Source of the DNA: an uncultured Clostridia bacterium
GTDB taxonomy: Bacteria > Bacillota > Clostridia > TANB77 > CAG-508
Assembly: GCA_944388805.1 (NCBI GenBank)
Contig: CALXKE010000067.1
Coordinates: 1-46,759, forward strand
DNA: 46,759 nt
Reading direction: 5' to 3'
The first letter of the stretch is position 1; every line of letters starts with the position of its first letter. The notes below the pieces were generated by a model. That model was not told where the DNA came from, ran no database searches, and worked only from the letters and a program-made list of their open reading frames with translations. The translations under genes and the position numbers were made by a program. Below, piece after piece: positions 11,101 through 26,100 of this stretch.

Positions 11101-14100
11101 TTTCTCCTACTTTTTGTAGGAATCCATCACCTGAATAATAGATATCTCCATTTGCTCTATAAATAATATTTCCTTCTGTTACATCTCGATCTGATGTTAC
11201 TTTTGTTAATGTTTTTGTAATCGTTGCATCTTCTGGCAATTGTGTTTCATCTACTGTAATGGTTATCATGTCTTGTGTTAGTGTTGTACTTTCAAAATAT
11301 TTATCTGTTACATCAAAGATAATGCTTACATTCTTTTGGTCATAATCGATTGTTGTATCATAAGTTTCATATGTAAATTCTGGTTTGATGTAATCGGCAA
11401 ACATGGTTCCATCTGTGTTTCTGTCAGTATCTGCATCTTTTAATTCAATATTAATCCATTCGCCTTCTTCATTGTCAATTGCCTCCATGTTTTTGTTTCC
11501 ATAGTCATCGATTAAGGTTCCTTTTACTGGTTGAAGAGCGATGTTACCACTCCATTCTTTGAAGTTCTTTCCTACTTGACGTAGTGCTTCTTCAAAGTTT
11601 GATAGTGTAATGGTATAATAGATTTCTTTGTCTGTTGAATTTTCTTCATTCTTTACAACTGTTCTTGTAATATTTTGATTTTCATCAAGTTCACCATCCA
11701 TATAGATATTGATTTGATCTTCTGTTAATGTACTTGTTACATTACTATCATAATTGATGTTTACTCCTCCAGTTGTTTGTGTTTCTTCTGCATTTCCTTT
11801 GATGACAATACTGATTGTTTGATTTTCTTCATCAATTGTGCTTGATACTTTTTCCCATTCTGGTTTGTAGATTGGATTGATGGTTCCTTGCGTATAATTG
11901 ATAGTCGTTGTAGAATCTGTACTTGTTTTGAAATTTTGCATATCATTGTAAATTGATTCTGGTGCATAGATGATGGCTCCTGTTGTTCCACAATCTGTTA
12001 CAAATTCTCTATGCTCATCTGCTATTTTAGTGAATGCTGGTCCTAAATCTAATGTTGTCATGGCTTCATTTCCTGTCATCCAGAACATTTCATCCATATT
12101 TGTTACTTTACTTGTATCAAATTTATCCCCTAAGTCTAGACTTGTCATTGCTGTATATCCTGTACTTTCGAACATGCTCTCCATATCAGTTACAAGACTT
12201 GTATCAAATTTATCTCCTAGTTCTAAGCTTGTCATGGCTGTTTCTCCTGTACCACTGAACATATTAGACATATTTGTTACCTTACTTGTATCAAATTTAT
12301 CTTCTAAGTCTAAACTTGTCATCATTTTAGCACCTGCATTAGCAAACATATACTCCATATTCGTTACTTTACTTGTATCAAACTTATCTCCTAAATCTAA
12401 GTTTGTCATTGCATGATACCCTATTGATTTAAACATCCATCTCATATCTGTTACACTGCTTGTATCAAAATTGTCTCCTAAGTCAAAACTCGTCATAGCC
12501 CTGCCACCTGTATTGTCAAACATATGAGACATATTTGTTACATGACTAGTATCAAAATTGTCACCTAAATCTAAGCTTGTCATAGCATCATATCCTGTCA
12601 TGTAAAACATATTACTCATATTCGTTACATTTGAAACATTTAATAAGCTCAAATTTGTTATTGCTTCTGTTGCCGTATATAATCCCTCATCATCTCCACT
12701 GTATCCTACATTTGCAAATAGTCCAGTTGAATCTACATTTCCGAAAATTTCATCATTGCTTCCAATATATACTTTTGCAGTTCCATTTGCATTTGTTTCA
12801 TACCAAGCAATAATTGAATTATCTTGCTGAGCTGATACATCCCATGCAGTATTATCTATATAAGTATTTGTTGCCATATCATATACATCTTTTGGAATGT
12901 TATCTACAAATGTTATATTTTCTCTTATGACGCTGCCACCATAGCCAAACTCGCGATTTCCTAAGAAAGCTTGACTATCATCATACAAAAGTTCACTATC
13001 ATCTAACTGTATTTCATTTTTTCTGCTCATTAACGTATTATACAAGATAATATCTGTTGCTTTATTTGTATTTCCAGATTGGTCTGTTGCCGTACCCTCT
13101 ACGATTTGTATTTTAATTTGATTGCAATTAAAGTAGTCTAATCCATCTCCGCTAAGATTAATTGTGTATTGGTCTCCGATAACATCAGTTCCATTGCTAG
13201 CATAAACTGTCGTTTTATTCTCTACATTGATAGATATATTTGCTGTTGAAACTTCTGCACCATTAATCAATACTTTGATTTGGTCTGATGTTAAATTACT
13301 ATTTGCAAAATATTTATCTGTAACCTTAACTGTTGCAGTTGCTGTCTTAGCATCTACATCTACTGAAGAACTTGCTTTTTCCCATAATGGGTCAACCACA
13401 TCGACTGTTGTTGCCTCTCCAGGGTCACCTGCTAAAATGTTAAGACCTGATGTAATGGTTGTTGCATTGTTTCCATTTCCTGTTGTATCTATGACAACAT
13501 CACTTGGAATTGCCACTGTAATAATACCACTGTAATCTAGTGTTTCTTTACCTTCTAATTTTTCTAGTTGTTCTAGATGTGATAATTTCAATGTATAACG
13601 TTTTCCTACTGTTTGATTTGTTCCATTAACCGTTCCTGTGATGTCTTCTTCTGTCAATTCTCTTACCACACCATGAATTCCTGTATCATCCCAGTTTGGT
13701 TCTTCTCCATCGATTAAAATAGTTAAATCTTCTAATGTTAATGTTGCTTGGTCTAAATATTTATCTACGATGTTAAATACCATTGTAAATGTTTTTCCAT
13801 CATAATCAATGTCTGATTCATTGTATTCATATCTTACATCTGGATTTATGAAATCTACAAAGTCTGTTACTTTTGCTTTTTCTTCATTGATTGGATTTCC
13901 TCTCATATCTCTTGATGCATTAGGATCAACTCGAACTTCTAAGTTACCACTTAGCTCTCTGTAGTCTCTACCAGAACCAATGAATTCTTCATCTGTTTCT
14001 ACAAGTTCCGTAATTTCTAATGTATATTGATGTCCTAAAACTTTTACTTCTCCATCAACATTTGCTTTGATTTCTACTGTACTTACAAGATTTTTTGTTA

Positions 14101-17100
14101 TTTGGTCATCTATTTGTACACCATCCATCCATACAGTTAATTCATCTAATGTTACTGGATCTTCTGGGTAATAGTTCTTATCTGTTACATTAAATACAAT
14201 GGTTTCTTTTCCTTGTGCTTCATCTTTGACTTTTTGTACATCATACACTTCTGGACCTGTTCCATCAATATCACCTAAATCAAATTCTTGTTTATTTGTT
14301 GTGTTTTCATATTGATCTGTTACAACACCTGCTGCAATTTCTATTGAGATATGTCCACCATTTTCATTTTTATACTGTGCTGTATCACCAACTATTGGCT
14401 CTACTGGTGTAAATTCTGTATATCCATCTACTTCTGGTATGATATTTGTTAATGTTAAGGTATACTCATATTCTTCATTTGGTATAATTTCCTCTGGTCC
14501 AGTTAATACCTTACCTATCTCAGTTGATGGTTGCCCATTAACTATGATTGTAATATCATCAGCTGTTAAATCAAAGCTACTTTCTGCTTGATTTAAGAAT
14601 TTATCTTTTACTCTTAATTTTACGATTCCATTGTTGCTATCGATATCTCCCAATTCCCATACTGGATCTACTACATCGACTACATCTTCGTCTCCATCTT
14701 GTCCACCTGGATCATCTTTTCCAATTGTGATAGATTTTGCACTACTTTGGTTTCCAGATTTATCTGTCACTGTACCTTGTGCAAATGATAATGTCATGTA
14801 TCCACTGTATGTGTATCCATCTCCATTGCCATCTGCACCTTCTTGGTCTAATCCTGTGATGACTAATTGATATCTTTCTCCAATTTTTGTATTTTCTACA
14901 CCTTCTACGGTGCCAGTCAAATCTTGCACTTTCGTTAGTGTTTTTGTGATATTGGCATTTAATTCTGTCACATCATAATCATCAATTTGTACTGTGATTT
15001 GACTAGCATCTAAGTTAGAAAGTGTTGTACTTTCGAAGAATTTATCTACAACATCAAATACAATGGTTACTTGTTCTTCATCACCATGTACAATTTCTGT
15101 TTTTGAACTTTCATAAGTAAATTCTGGTTTGATAAAGTCGGCAAACATCGCATTTGCTGTATTTTGATCTATCTTGCTTGTGTCTTCTACGATATTGTCA
15201 ATTCTTGCTCCTATTTCTGTTACAGCTCCTGCTCCTGTTTCAGCTCCTGTTTGTGTATCACTACTTGCTACTTCCATGTTGCTGTTTCCATAGGTTGTTC
15301 TGTTTCCTTCTGCATCTGCTGGTCCTGTGGTATCTGATAAACTTCCTTGTGCGACTTCTACCCTAATGTTACCACTCCACTCTTTATATGATTTTCCTGT
15401 TTGTCTACTTACTTCCTCAAAGTTTGATAGTGTTAGTACTTGTAATACATCATTTGCTCCTGTTCTTGTGTTTTCTGTTTGTGTTGCGTTTCCAATTGTT
15501 TTGGTAACCACATCTGTGATTTCTATATCGTCTATAAAGACTTTGATATCATCTGTTGTTAATGAACTGGTTACATCACTGATGTATTCTGCAGGGTCAA
15601 CTTCTTGATTTGTAGTTCCTCGTAAAGTAATATTGATTTTTGGATTGTTGACATCTGTCTCATCAATTGCTGTTTCTTCTTTTAGCCATTCTGTTCTGTA
15701 TTTTGCATTGATGGTTCCATCTGTAAATTCTATGGTTATGCTAGAATCTGTGTTTAGTTTGAAGTTTGTACTATTTTGGTAGATTGCTTCTGGTGCTTGA
15801 ATGACTAATTCGCCGGATTTACCTGTACTATCAAACATATTTTCATTTGTTTCTGCTATGTTTGTAAAGGCTGGTCCTAAGTCCAAACTTGTCATTGATC
15901 CATTTCCTGTATTACCAAACATGCTTTCCATATTAGTTACATTTCTAGTATCAAATTTGTCTCCTAAGTCTAAACTTGTCATCTTACCTGTGGCACCAAA
16001 CATATAACTCATATCAGTTACATTTCTAGTATCAAATTTATCTCCTAAATCTAAACTTGTTATAGCTCCCATCGAATTGAACATAGCAGTCATATCTGTT
16101 ACATTTCTAGTATCAAATTTGTCTCCTAAGTCTAAACTCATCAGTGAGTCAGTTCCTGTATTATCAAACATATAGTACATATTGGTTACCTTACTAGTAT
16201 CAAATTTATCTCCTAAGTCTAAACTTATCATTGAATGTTGACCTGCATACATAAACATCTCTACCATATTAGTTACATTACTTGTATCAAAATTGTCTCC
16301 TAAATCTAAACTTGTCATTGACTCTATTCCTGTAGAATAAAACATGCTTTGCATATTAGTTACATTACTTGTATCAAAATTGTCTCCTAAGTCTAAACTT
16401 GTCATTGCCTCGCTTCCTGTATATTCAAACATGCTTTCCATATTAGTTACATTACTTGTATCAAAATTGTCTCCTAAGTCTAAACTTGTCATTGCCTCGC
16501 TTCCTGTATAGTCAAACATGCTTTCCATATTAGTTACATTTCCAACATTTAATAAACTAATATTGGTGATGGTTTCTGTTGCAGTACAGTTAGATGAATA
16601 TCCTATGCTTTCAAACAAATAACTTGAATCTATATTTCCAAACATCTCATCATTGCTTCCAATATATACTTTGATGGTTCCATTTGCGCTTGGTTCATAC
16701 CAAGCAATAATAGAATCATCTTGCATTGTTGATACATCCCAAGCAGTATCATCGATATATGTATTTGTATATATATCATATACATCTTCTGGTATGTGGT
16801 CCACAAATGTCACATTATCTATATTCTGTCTTTGAATGCTTGTATTTCCTAAGAATTGACTTGTTCTATATGATTCTGTGCTTGTGTTTCTTAATGTATT
16901 AAATAAAATCAAATCTGTCTCTTTATTTGCATTTCCTGATGCATCTAATACCAATCCCTCTGGTACTCTAACCTTTATTTGATTTGCCGTTATATCTAAT
17001 TCAGAAAGGTTTAGCGTGTATTGCACTCCATATTGTACCTCTGAAGTTGTACCACCTACGACTCTTTGTTCAGTTAAAGCTGTACTTGTCAACTGTTTTA

Positions 17101-20100
17101 CAATTGTTGTACTAGTTGCATTTTCTCCGCTTACATGGATTTGAATATTCTCATTTGTCAATGTACTATCTGCAAAATATTTATCTGTTACTTTAAATGT
17201 TACAGTTGCTGTTTTGGCATCCACATCTACTGATGAAGATATCTTTTCAACAAGTGGGTCTACCACATCGACTATTTCTTCAGTTCCTGCTCCACCTGGT
17301 AAGCTAATACCTGAAGTAAGAGTTGTTGCATCATTTGCATTTCCTGTTGTATCAAAAATTCTATCAGCTGGAATTGCCACTGTAACAACACCACTATAAT
17401 CTAAGTAATTATCACCATCTTTTACTTGTAATTGTTCCAAGTTAGATAAAGTTAATGTATATCTATGTCCAATGACTGTCTGTGTTCCATTTACCATACT
17501 TAGTTTGTCTTCTACTTGTAGTGCTTTATCCACTGTTGTCCAATCTGGCTCTTCACCATCAATTCTGATTGTTAAATCGTCGATTGATAATGTTCCAGAA
17601 TCATAATATTTATCTACTACATCAAATACCATTGTATAGGTTTTTCCATCATAATCGATATCTGTTGTATTGTATTGATACATTACCTCTGGTTTTACAA
17701 AGTCTACAAAGTCTGTAATAGTTGTGGTTTCTTCATTGATAGTATTTCCTTTCATATCTCTTGATGCATTTGGATCAATTCGAACTTCTAAGTCACCACT
17801 TAGCTCTCTATAATCTCTACCTGAACCGATGAATTCTTCATCTGTTTCTATGAAATCCGTAATTTCTAATGTATATTGATGTCCTAAAACCTTTACTTCT
17901 CCATCCACATTTGCTTTGATTTCTACTGTACTGATGATATCTTTTGCAATTTGGTCATCTACTTGAATACCATCCATCCATACAGATAACTCATCTACTG
18001 TTACTGTATCTGTTGGGTCATAGTTTTTATCTGTTACATTAAATATGATGGTTTCTTTTCCTTGTGTTTCATCTTGTGTTTTTTGTACTTCGAAAACTTC
18101 TGGCTTTGTTTTATCAATATTTCCTATGTCTAGTAATTGTCTATTGGTTTCATTTCCATATTGATCTGTTACAACACCTGGTGCGATTTCTAGTGAAATA
18201 TGTCCACCATTATCATTTTTATATTGTGCCGTATCTCCAACAATTGGTTCAACTGGTGTAAACTCTACATATCCTCCATCTTCTGGTGTTACATTTTCTA
18301 ATGTTACGGTATACTCATATTCCTCGTTTGGTACAATCTCTGTTGGACCTGCTAATATAGTCGCAATTGCTGTTGATGGTTGTCCATTTACGATGATACT
18401 GATAGAGTCTTCTGTCATGTTAAATATACTTTGGTCTCTATTTAGGAATTTATCCTTTACTCTGATTTTAACTGTTTCTGCTTCTGTATCAACTTCTTCT
18501 ACACTCCATACTGGGTCTACAACATCGACAATTTCTTCATCACCATCTGCTCCACCTGGTTCATCTTTTCCAATCGTAATGGATTTTGCACTACTTTGAT
18601 TTCCAGATTTATCTGTAATAGTTCCTTCGGCAAATGATAATGTCATATATCCACTGTATGTGTATCCATCTCCATTGCCATCTTCATCTTCTTGGTCTAA
18701 TCCTGTAATCACTAATTGATATCTCTCACCAATTTTTGTATTTTCTACACCTTCTACGGTTGCAGTAATATCTTCTACCTTGGTTAGTTGTTTTGTGATG
18801 GCATTATTCAATTCTTCTACATCATAGTCATCGATACTTACCGTGATTTGATTTCCATCCAAGTTTGACAATGTTGTACTTCCGAAGAATTTATCTACAA
18901 CATCAAATACGATGGTTACTTGTTCTTCATCCCCATGTAGAATTTCTGTTTTTGAACTTTCATAGGTGAATTCTGGTTTGATAAAGTCAGCAAACATGGC
19001 ATCTGTTGTATTTTGATCTACATTGCTTACGTCTTCTATGATATTGTCAATTCTTGCTCCGATTTCTGTTACAGCTCCTGCTCCTGTTGTTGCACTTGTT
19101 TGTGTCTCACTACTTGCTACTTCCATGTTGCTGTTTCCATAGGTTGTTCTGTTTCCTTCTGCATCTGCTGGTCCTGTAGTATCTGATAAGCTTCCTTGTG
19201 CGACTTCAACCCTAATGTTACCACTCCACTCTTTGTATGATTTTCCTGTTTGTCTACTTACTTCTTCGAAGTTTGCTAGTGTTAGTACTTGTAACACGTC
19301 TTGTGCACCTGTTCTTGTGTTTTCTGTTTGTGTTGCGGTTCCAATTGTTTTTGTAACAACATCTGTGATTTCTGTATCGTCTATAAAGACTTTGATGTCA
19401 TTTGTTGTTAATGAACTGGTTACATCACTGATGTATTCTGCAGGGTCTACTTCTGTGTTTGTGGTTCCTCTTAATGTGATGTTTAGTTTTGGATTGTTTG
19501 CTTCTGTTTCGTCTATTGCTGTTCCTTCTTTTATCCATTCTGTTCTGTATTTTGGATTGATGGTTCCATTTGTGAATTCTATGGTTGTGCTAGAGTCTGT
19601 GTTTAGTTTGAAGTTTGTACTGTTTTGGTAGATAGCTTCTGGGGCATAGATAACTACTCCAGATGTTCCACAGTTTGTTACAAAATAATTATTTGTATTT
19701 GCTATTCTTGTGAATGCTGGTCCTAAATCTAATGCTACCATTGATGTTACTCCACAATTACAAAACATTTGTGTCATATCTGATGCTACTGCAGTACTAA
19801 ACAAGTCTCCCAAGTCTAAACTGGTCATTTTTCTGTTTCCACAATCATAGAACATTTGGCTCATATTCATAACAAGTGATGTATCAAATTTGTCTCCCAA
19901 TGTTAAGGTTGTCATTTCTGTATATCCACAACTAGTGAACATATTTCCCATATCTATAACATTTGCTGTATTAAAGTTATCTCCTAAATCCAAACTGGTT
20001 AATTTCATATATCCAGTTCTTACGAACATACCACTCATATTAAGTACATTTGCAGTATTAAAATTGTTTCTTAAATTTAATGTTGTCATAGAGGTATATC

Positions 20101-23100
20101 CACAATCTCTAAACATTCTAAACATATTTGTTACTTTTGCTGTATTGAAATAATTACCTAAGTCTAATGATGTCATGGCTGTATATCCAGTTCCCTCAAA
20201 CATGCTTGTCATATTGGTTACATTTTGTGTATTGAAAGACGTTCCCAAATCTAATGTTGTCATCTTACTATATCCTGTATTATAGAACATATAACTCATA
20301 TTGGTTACATTTCCAACATTTAATAAATCAATATTTGTAATGGTTTCTGTTGCCGTACAATTAGATGAATATCCAATATAAGCAAACAAGTGACTTGAAT
20401 CTATATTTCCAAACATTTCATCATTGCTTCCAATATATACTTTGATGGTGCCATTTGCACTTGGTTCATACCAAGCAATAATAGAATCATCTTGCATTGC
20501 TGATACATCCCATGCTGTACTATCAATATATGTATTGGTTGCTACATCATAAACATCTTCTGGTATATAATCCATAAATGTAATATTATCTATGTTTTGT
20601 CTTTGTATATTCGTATTTCCTAGAAAAACAAAATTAGAATCTATTGTTGTTTCTGTATCCTCTTTTCTTAACGTATTAAACAACATCAAATCTGTCAAGA
20701 CATTGCCATTTCCAGATTGATCTGTTACCAATCCTTCTGGAACTCTAATCTTGATTTGATTTACTGTTGTATCAATTCCTGAAAGATTCAATGTATATTG
20801 AACTCCATATCGTACCTCTGAAGTTGCTCCATCTACAATTCTTTGTTCTGTTAAAGGTTCACTTGTTAATTGTTTTGTGATTTCTGTAGTAGTTTCACTT
20901 CCATTTACAGTGAATTGTATATTTTCATTTGTCAATGTACTATTTTCAAAGAATTTATCTGTTACTCTAAATGTCATTGTTGCTGTGCCATTTGCTACAT
21001 CTACTGATGAAGTGATTTTTTCAACAAGAGGGTCTACAACATCCACTACTTCTTCTGTTCCACTTCCTCCTGGCAAACTAATTCCTGAAGTAAGAGTTGT
21101 TGCATCATTTCCATTTCCAGTTGTATCTAGTATCTTATCTGCTGGGATTGCCACTGTTACAACACCACTATAATCTAAGTAATTGTCTCCGTCTTTTACT
21201 TGTAATTGTTCTAGATTAGATAATGTTAATGTATATCTTTGTCCTATAACTTTGTTTACTCCATTTACTATACTTGTTTTGTCTTCTACTTGTAGTGCTC
21301 TTGTTACTTCTGTCCAATCTGGTTCTTCACCATCGATTCTGATTGCTAAATCCTCTATTGCCAATCTTCCAGAAGTGTAATATTTATCTGCTATATCAAA
21401 TACCATTGTAAATGATTTTCCATCATAATCAATGTCTGATGCACTATATTGATATCTTATTTCTGGTTTTATGAAATCTACAAAATCTGTTATTGTGGTT
21501 GTTTCTTCATTGATTGTATTTCCTTTCAAATCTCTTGATGCATTTGGATCAATTCGAAGCTCTAAATTACCACTTAGTTCTCTATACTCTCTACCAGAAC
21601 TGATGTACTCTTCATCTGTTTCTACAATTTCAGTAATTTCTACTGTATATTGATGTCCTAAAACGACTACTTCTCCATTAATATTTGCTTTGATTTCTAC
21701 TGTATTAATGATATCTTTCGCGATTTGGTCATCTACTTGTACACCGTCCATCCATACACTTAATTCATCAACTGTTACTGGATCTGCTGGATCATAGTTT
21801 CTATCTGTTACGTTAAATATAATCGTTTCTTTTCCTTGCGCTTCATCTTGCGTTTTTTGTACTTCATAAACTTCTGGACTTGTTGCATCAATATCTCCTA
21901 ATCCAAATGTCTGTTCATTGGTAGAGTTATCATATTGATCTGTTACAACACCTGCTGCAATTTCTATTATAACGTTTCCACCATTTTCATTTCTATATTT
22001 AGCTGTATCTCCAACGATTGGCTCTACTGGTGTAAATTCTGTATATCCTCCACCTGTTCCTGTTCCTGTACCTTCTCCTTCGCCTTCTCCTGGAGCAATA
22101 TTTGTTAAAGTTAGTGTATATTCATATTCTTCATTTGGTATGATTTCTACTGGTCCACTTAATACCTTACCTACATTTGCTGATTCTTGTCCATTAACAA
22201 TGATTGTTATATCATCAGGTGTTAAATTAAAGGTACTTTCAGCTTGGTTTAAGAATTTATCTTTTACTCTTAATTTGATGACTCCAGCATCATTATCTAT
22301 ATTTTCTACTGTCCATACTGGATCTACAACATCGACTACTTCTTCGTCTCCATCTGCTCCGCCTGGTTCATCTTTTCCAATCGTAATAGATTTTGCACTA
22401 TTTTGATTTCCAGATTTATCTGTCACTGTGCCTTCTGCAAATGATAATGTCATGTATCCACTGTATGTGTATCCATCTCCATTGCCATTTTCATCTTCTT
22501 GGTCTAATCCTGTGATGACTAATTGATATCTTTCACCAATTTTTGTATTTTCTACACCATCTACAGTATCTGTTAAGTCTTCTACTTTTGTTAATTGTTT
22601 TGTGATGGCATTGTTTAATTCTATGACATCATAATCATCAATTTGTACTGTAATTTGTCTAGCATCTAAGCTTGATAAAGTTGTACTTCCGAAATATTTA
22701 TCTACAACATCAAATATAATAGTTACTTGTTCTTCATCACCATGTACAATTTCTGTTTTTGAACTTTCATAAGTAAATTCTGGTTTGATAAAGTCGGCAA
22801 ACATCGCATTTGCTGTATTTTGATCTATCTTGCTTGTGTCTTCTACGATATTGTCAATTCTTGCTCCTATTTCTGTTACAGCTCCTGCTCCTGTTTCAGC
22901 TCCTGTTTGTGTATCACTACTTGCTACTTCCATGTTGCTGTTTCCATAGTTTGTTCTTTCTCCATCTTCATCTGCTGGTCCTGTGGTATCTGATAAACTT
23001 CCTTGTGCTACTTCAACACGGATGTTACCACTCCACTCTTTGTATGATTTTCCTGTTTGTCTACTTACTTCTTCGAAGTTTGCTAGTGTTAGTACTTGTA

Positions 23101-26100
23101 ACACGTCTTGTGCACCTGTTCTTGTGTTTTCTGTTTGTGTTGCGGTTCCAATTGTTTTTGTAACAACATCTGTGATTTCTGTATCGTCTATAAAGACTTT
23201 GATGTCATTTGTTGTTAATGAACTGGTTACATCACTGATGTATTCTGCAGGGTCTACTTCTGTGTTTGTGGTTCCTCTTAATGTGATGTTTAGTTTTGGA
23301 TTGTTTGCTTCTGTTTCGTCTATTGCTGTTCCTTCTTTTATCCATTCTGTTCTGTATTTTGGATTGATGGTTCCATATGTCGTATTTTCTTCTCCATCGT
23401 CATTCACCCATGTAATGGTCGTGGTTGAATTTGTGTTTAATTTAAAGTGTGTGCTATCTTGATAGATTGCTTCTGGTGCTTGGATAACAATTTCTCCTTC
23501 TTTACCTGTTCTCCAAAACATATCTCCTCCATTTGTTTCTGCTATGTTTGTAAAGGCTGGTCCTAAATCTAAACTTGTCATTGCATTTTCTCCTGTAAAA
23601 GCAAACATAGAATCCATATCTGTTACATTGCTTGTATCAAATTTATCTCCTAAATCTAGACTTGTCATTGATTCATATCCTGTATCCAAAAACATAAAAC
23701 TCATATCTGTTACATTGCTTGTATCAAATTTATCTCCTAAATCTAGACTTGTCATTGATTCATATCCGGTAGCCTCGAACATAAAACTCATATTTGTTAC
23801 TTTACTTGTATCAAATTTATCTCCTAAATCTAGACTTATCATTGATTTTTCTCCTGTATAGAAGAACATATTCTCCATATTTGTTACCTTACTTGTATCA
23901 AATTTGTCTCCTAAGTCTAAACTTGTCATTGATTCTCCTCCTGTAAGCTCAAACATAGACCTCATATCTGTTACATTACTTGTATCAAATTTATCGCCTA
24001 AGTCTAAATTTGTCATTGCTGTATTCCCTGTACTTTTGAACATATGTATCATATTTGTTACATTACTTGTGTCAAATTTATTTCCTAAATTCAAATTTGT
24101 CATTGACATAAATCCAGTGCTATCAAACATATAACTCATATTTGTTACATTACTTGTATTAAATTTATCTCCTAAGTCTAGACTTAGCATTGATTCATCT
24201 CCTGTACACATAAACATATAACTCATATCTGTTACATTAGTTGTATCGAAGTTATCACCTAGATTCAAATTTGTCATTGCTGTATACCCTGTATAATAGA
24301 ACATATATTTCATATTAGTTACATTAGTTACATTTAGTAAATTCAAGTTTGTTATTGTTTCTGTTGCAGTACATGTATCTGCATATCCTATATATGCAAA
24401 TAAGCCCTCTGAATTTTGGTTTGCAAACATTTCATCATTACTTCCAATATATATTGTATATGGTGCTTCATCTCCCTCTTCGTACCAAGCCATAATTGAA
24501 TTATCTTGCATTGCAGATACATCCCATGCTACTGCTTCATTCATTCTATCTAAATTCGAAACAAATGTTATGTTTTCAATAAATTGTCTTTGTATCTCAC
24601 TTGGTCCATTTAAGAACTCATCTTCTTCCTTAGGGCGTTCATATACAATCTCATTCACTAGCGTATTATACACCATAAAATCAGTTACCCTATTTTTATT
24701 TCCAGATTGATCTGTTATCAATCCTTCTGGTATTCTCACTTTTATTTGATTTACACTTGTATCAATTCCTGTAAGTGTTAATGTGTATTCTATACCATAT
24801 TGCACACTTGAGCTTACTCCATTTACAACTCTTTGTTCTGTTAAAGGTGTACTTGTTAATTCTTTTGTAATTCCTGTTGTAACTGTACTTCCATTTACAA
24901 TGATTTGTATATTTCCATTTGTCAATGTACTATTTGCAAAATATTTATCTGTTGCTTTAAATGTCATTGTTGCTGTTTTATTTGCTACATCTACTGATGA
25001 AGTTATTTTCTCAACAAGTGGTTCTACCACATCGACTACTTCTTCTGTTTCACTTCCTCCTGGTAAACTAATTCCTGAAGTAAGGGTTGTTGCATCATTT
25101 CCATTTCCTGTTGTATCTAGTAGTCTGTCTGCTGGTATAGCTACTGTTACGACACCACTATAATCTAAGTAATTATCTCCGTCTTTTACTTGTAATTGTT
25201 CTAGGTTAGATAATGTTAATGTATATCTTTGTCCTATCACTTTGCTTGTTCCATTTACAGTACTTCTTCTGTCTTCTACTTGTAATGATTTATTTACTGT
25301 TGACCAGTCTGGTTCTTCTCCATCAATTCTGATTGCTAAATCATTGATTGATAATGTTCCAGAAGTATAATATTTATCTGTTACGTCAAATACCATTGTA
25401 AATGTTTTTCCATCATAATCAATATCTGATGCACTATATTGGTATCTTGCCTCTGGTTTTATAAAATCTACAAAGTCTGTAATGGTTGTCGTTTGTTGAT
25501 TGATTGTATTGCCTCTCATATCTCTTGATGCATCACTATCAATTCGAACTTCTAAATTACCACTTAGTTCTCGATACTCTCTACCTGAAAGAATATAGTC
25601 TTGGTCTGATTCCTCAAATCCACTAATCTCTAAGGTGTATTGATGCCCTAAAACAACGATTTCTCCATTTGATTGTGCTTTTATTTCTACTGTATTTGTT
25701 ATTCTTTTTGTGATTTGGTCATCTATTTGTTCTCCATCCATCCATACAGTCAATTCATCTTCTGTTACTGTATCTTCTGGATAATAGTTCTTGTCTGTTA
25801 TGTTAAATATAATGGTTTCTTTTCCTTGTGTTTCATCTTGCGTTTTTTGTACTTCATAAACTTCTGGTCCAGTTCCATCAATATTTTCTATTTCAAGTGT
25901 TTGTCTGTTGGTTCCATTTCCATATTGATCTATTACGACTCCTGCTGCAATTTCTAATGATATATTTGTACCTGCTTCATTTCTATATTGCGCTGTTCCT
26001 CCTACAATAGGGGCTACTGGTGTAAATTCTGTATATCCTTCATCACTTTGTCCTAAATTGGTTAATGTTAAGGTATACTCATATTGTTCATTTGGTATGA

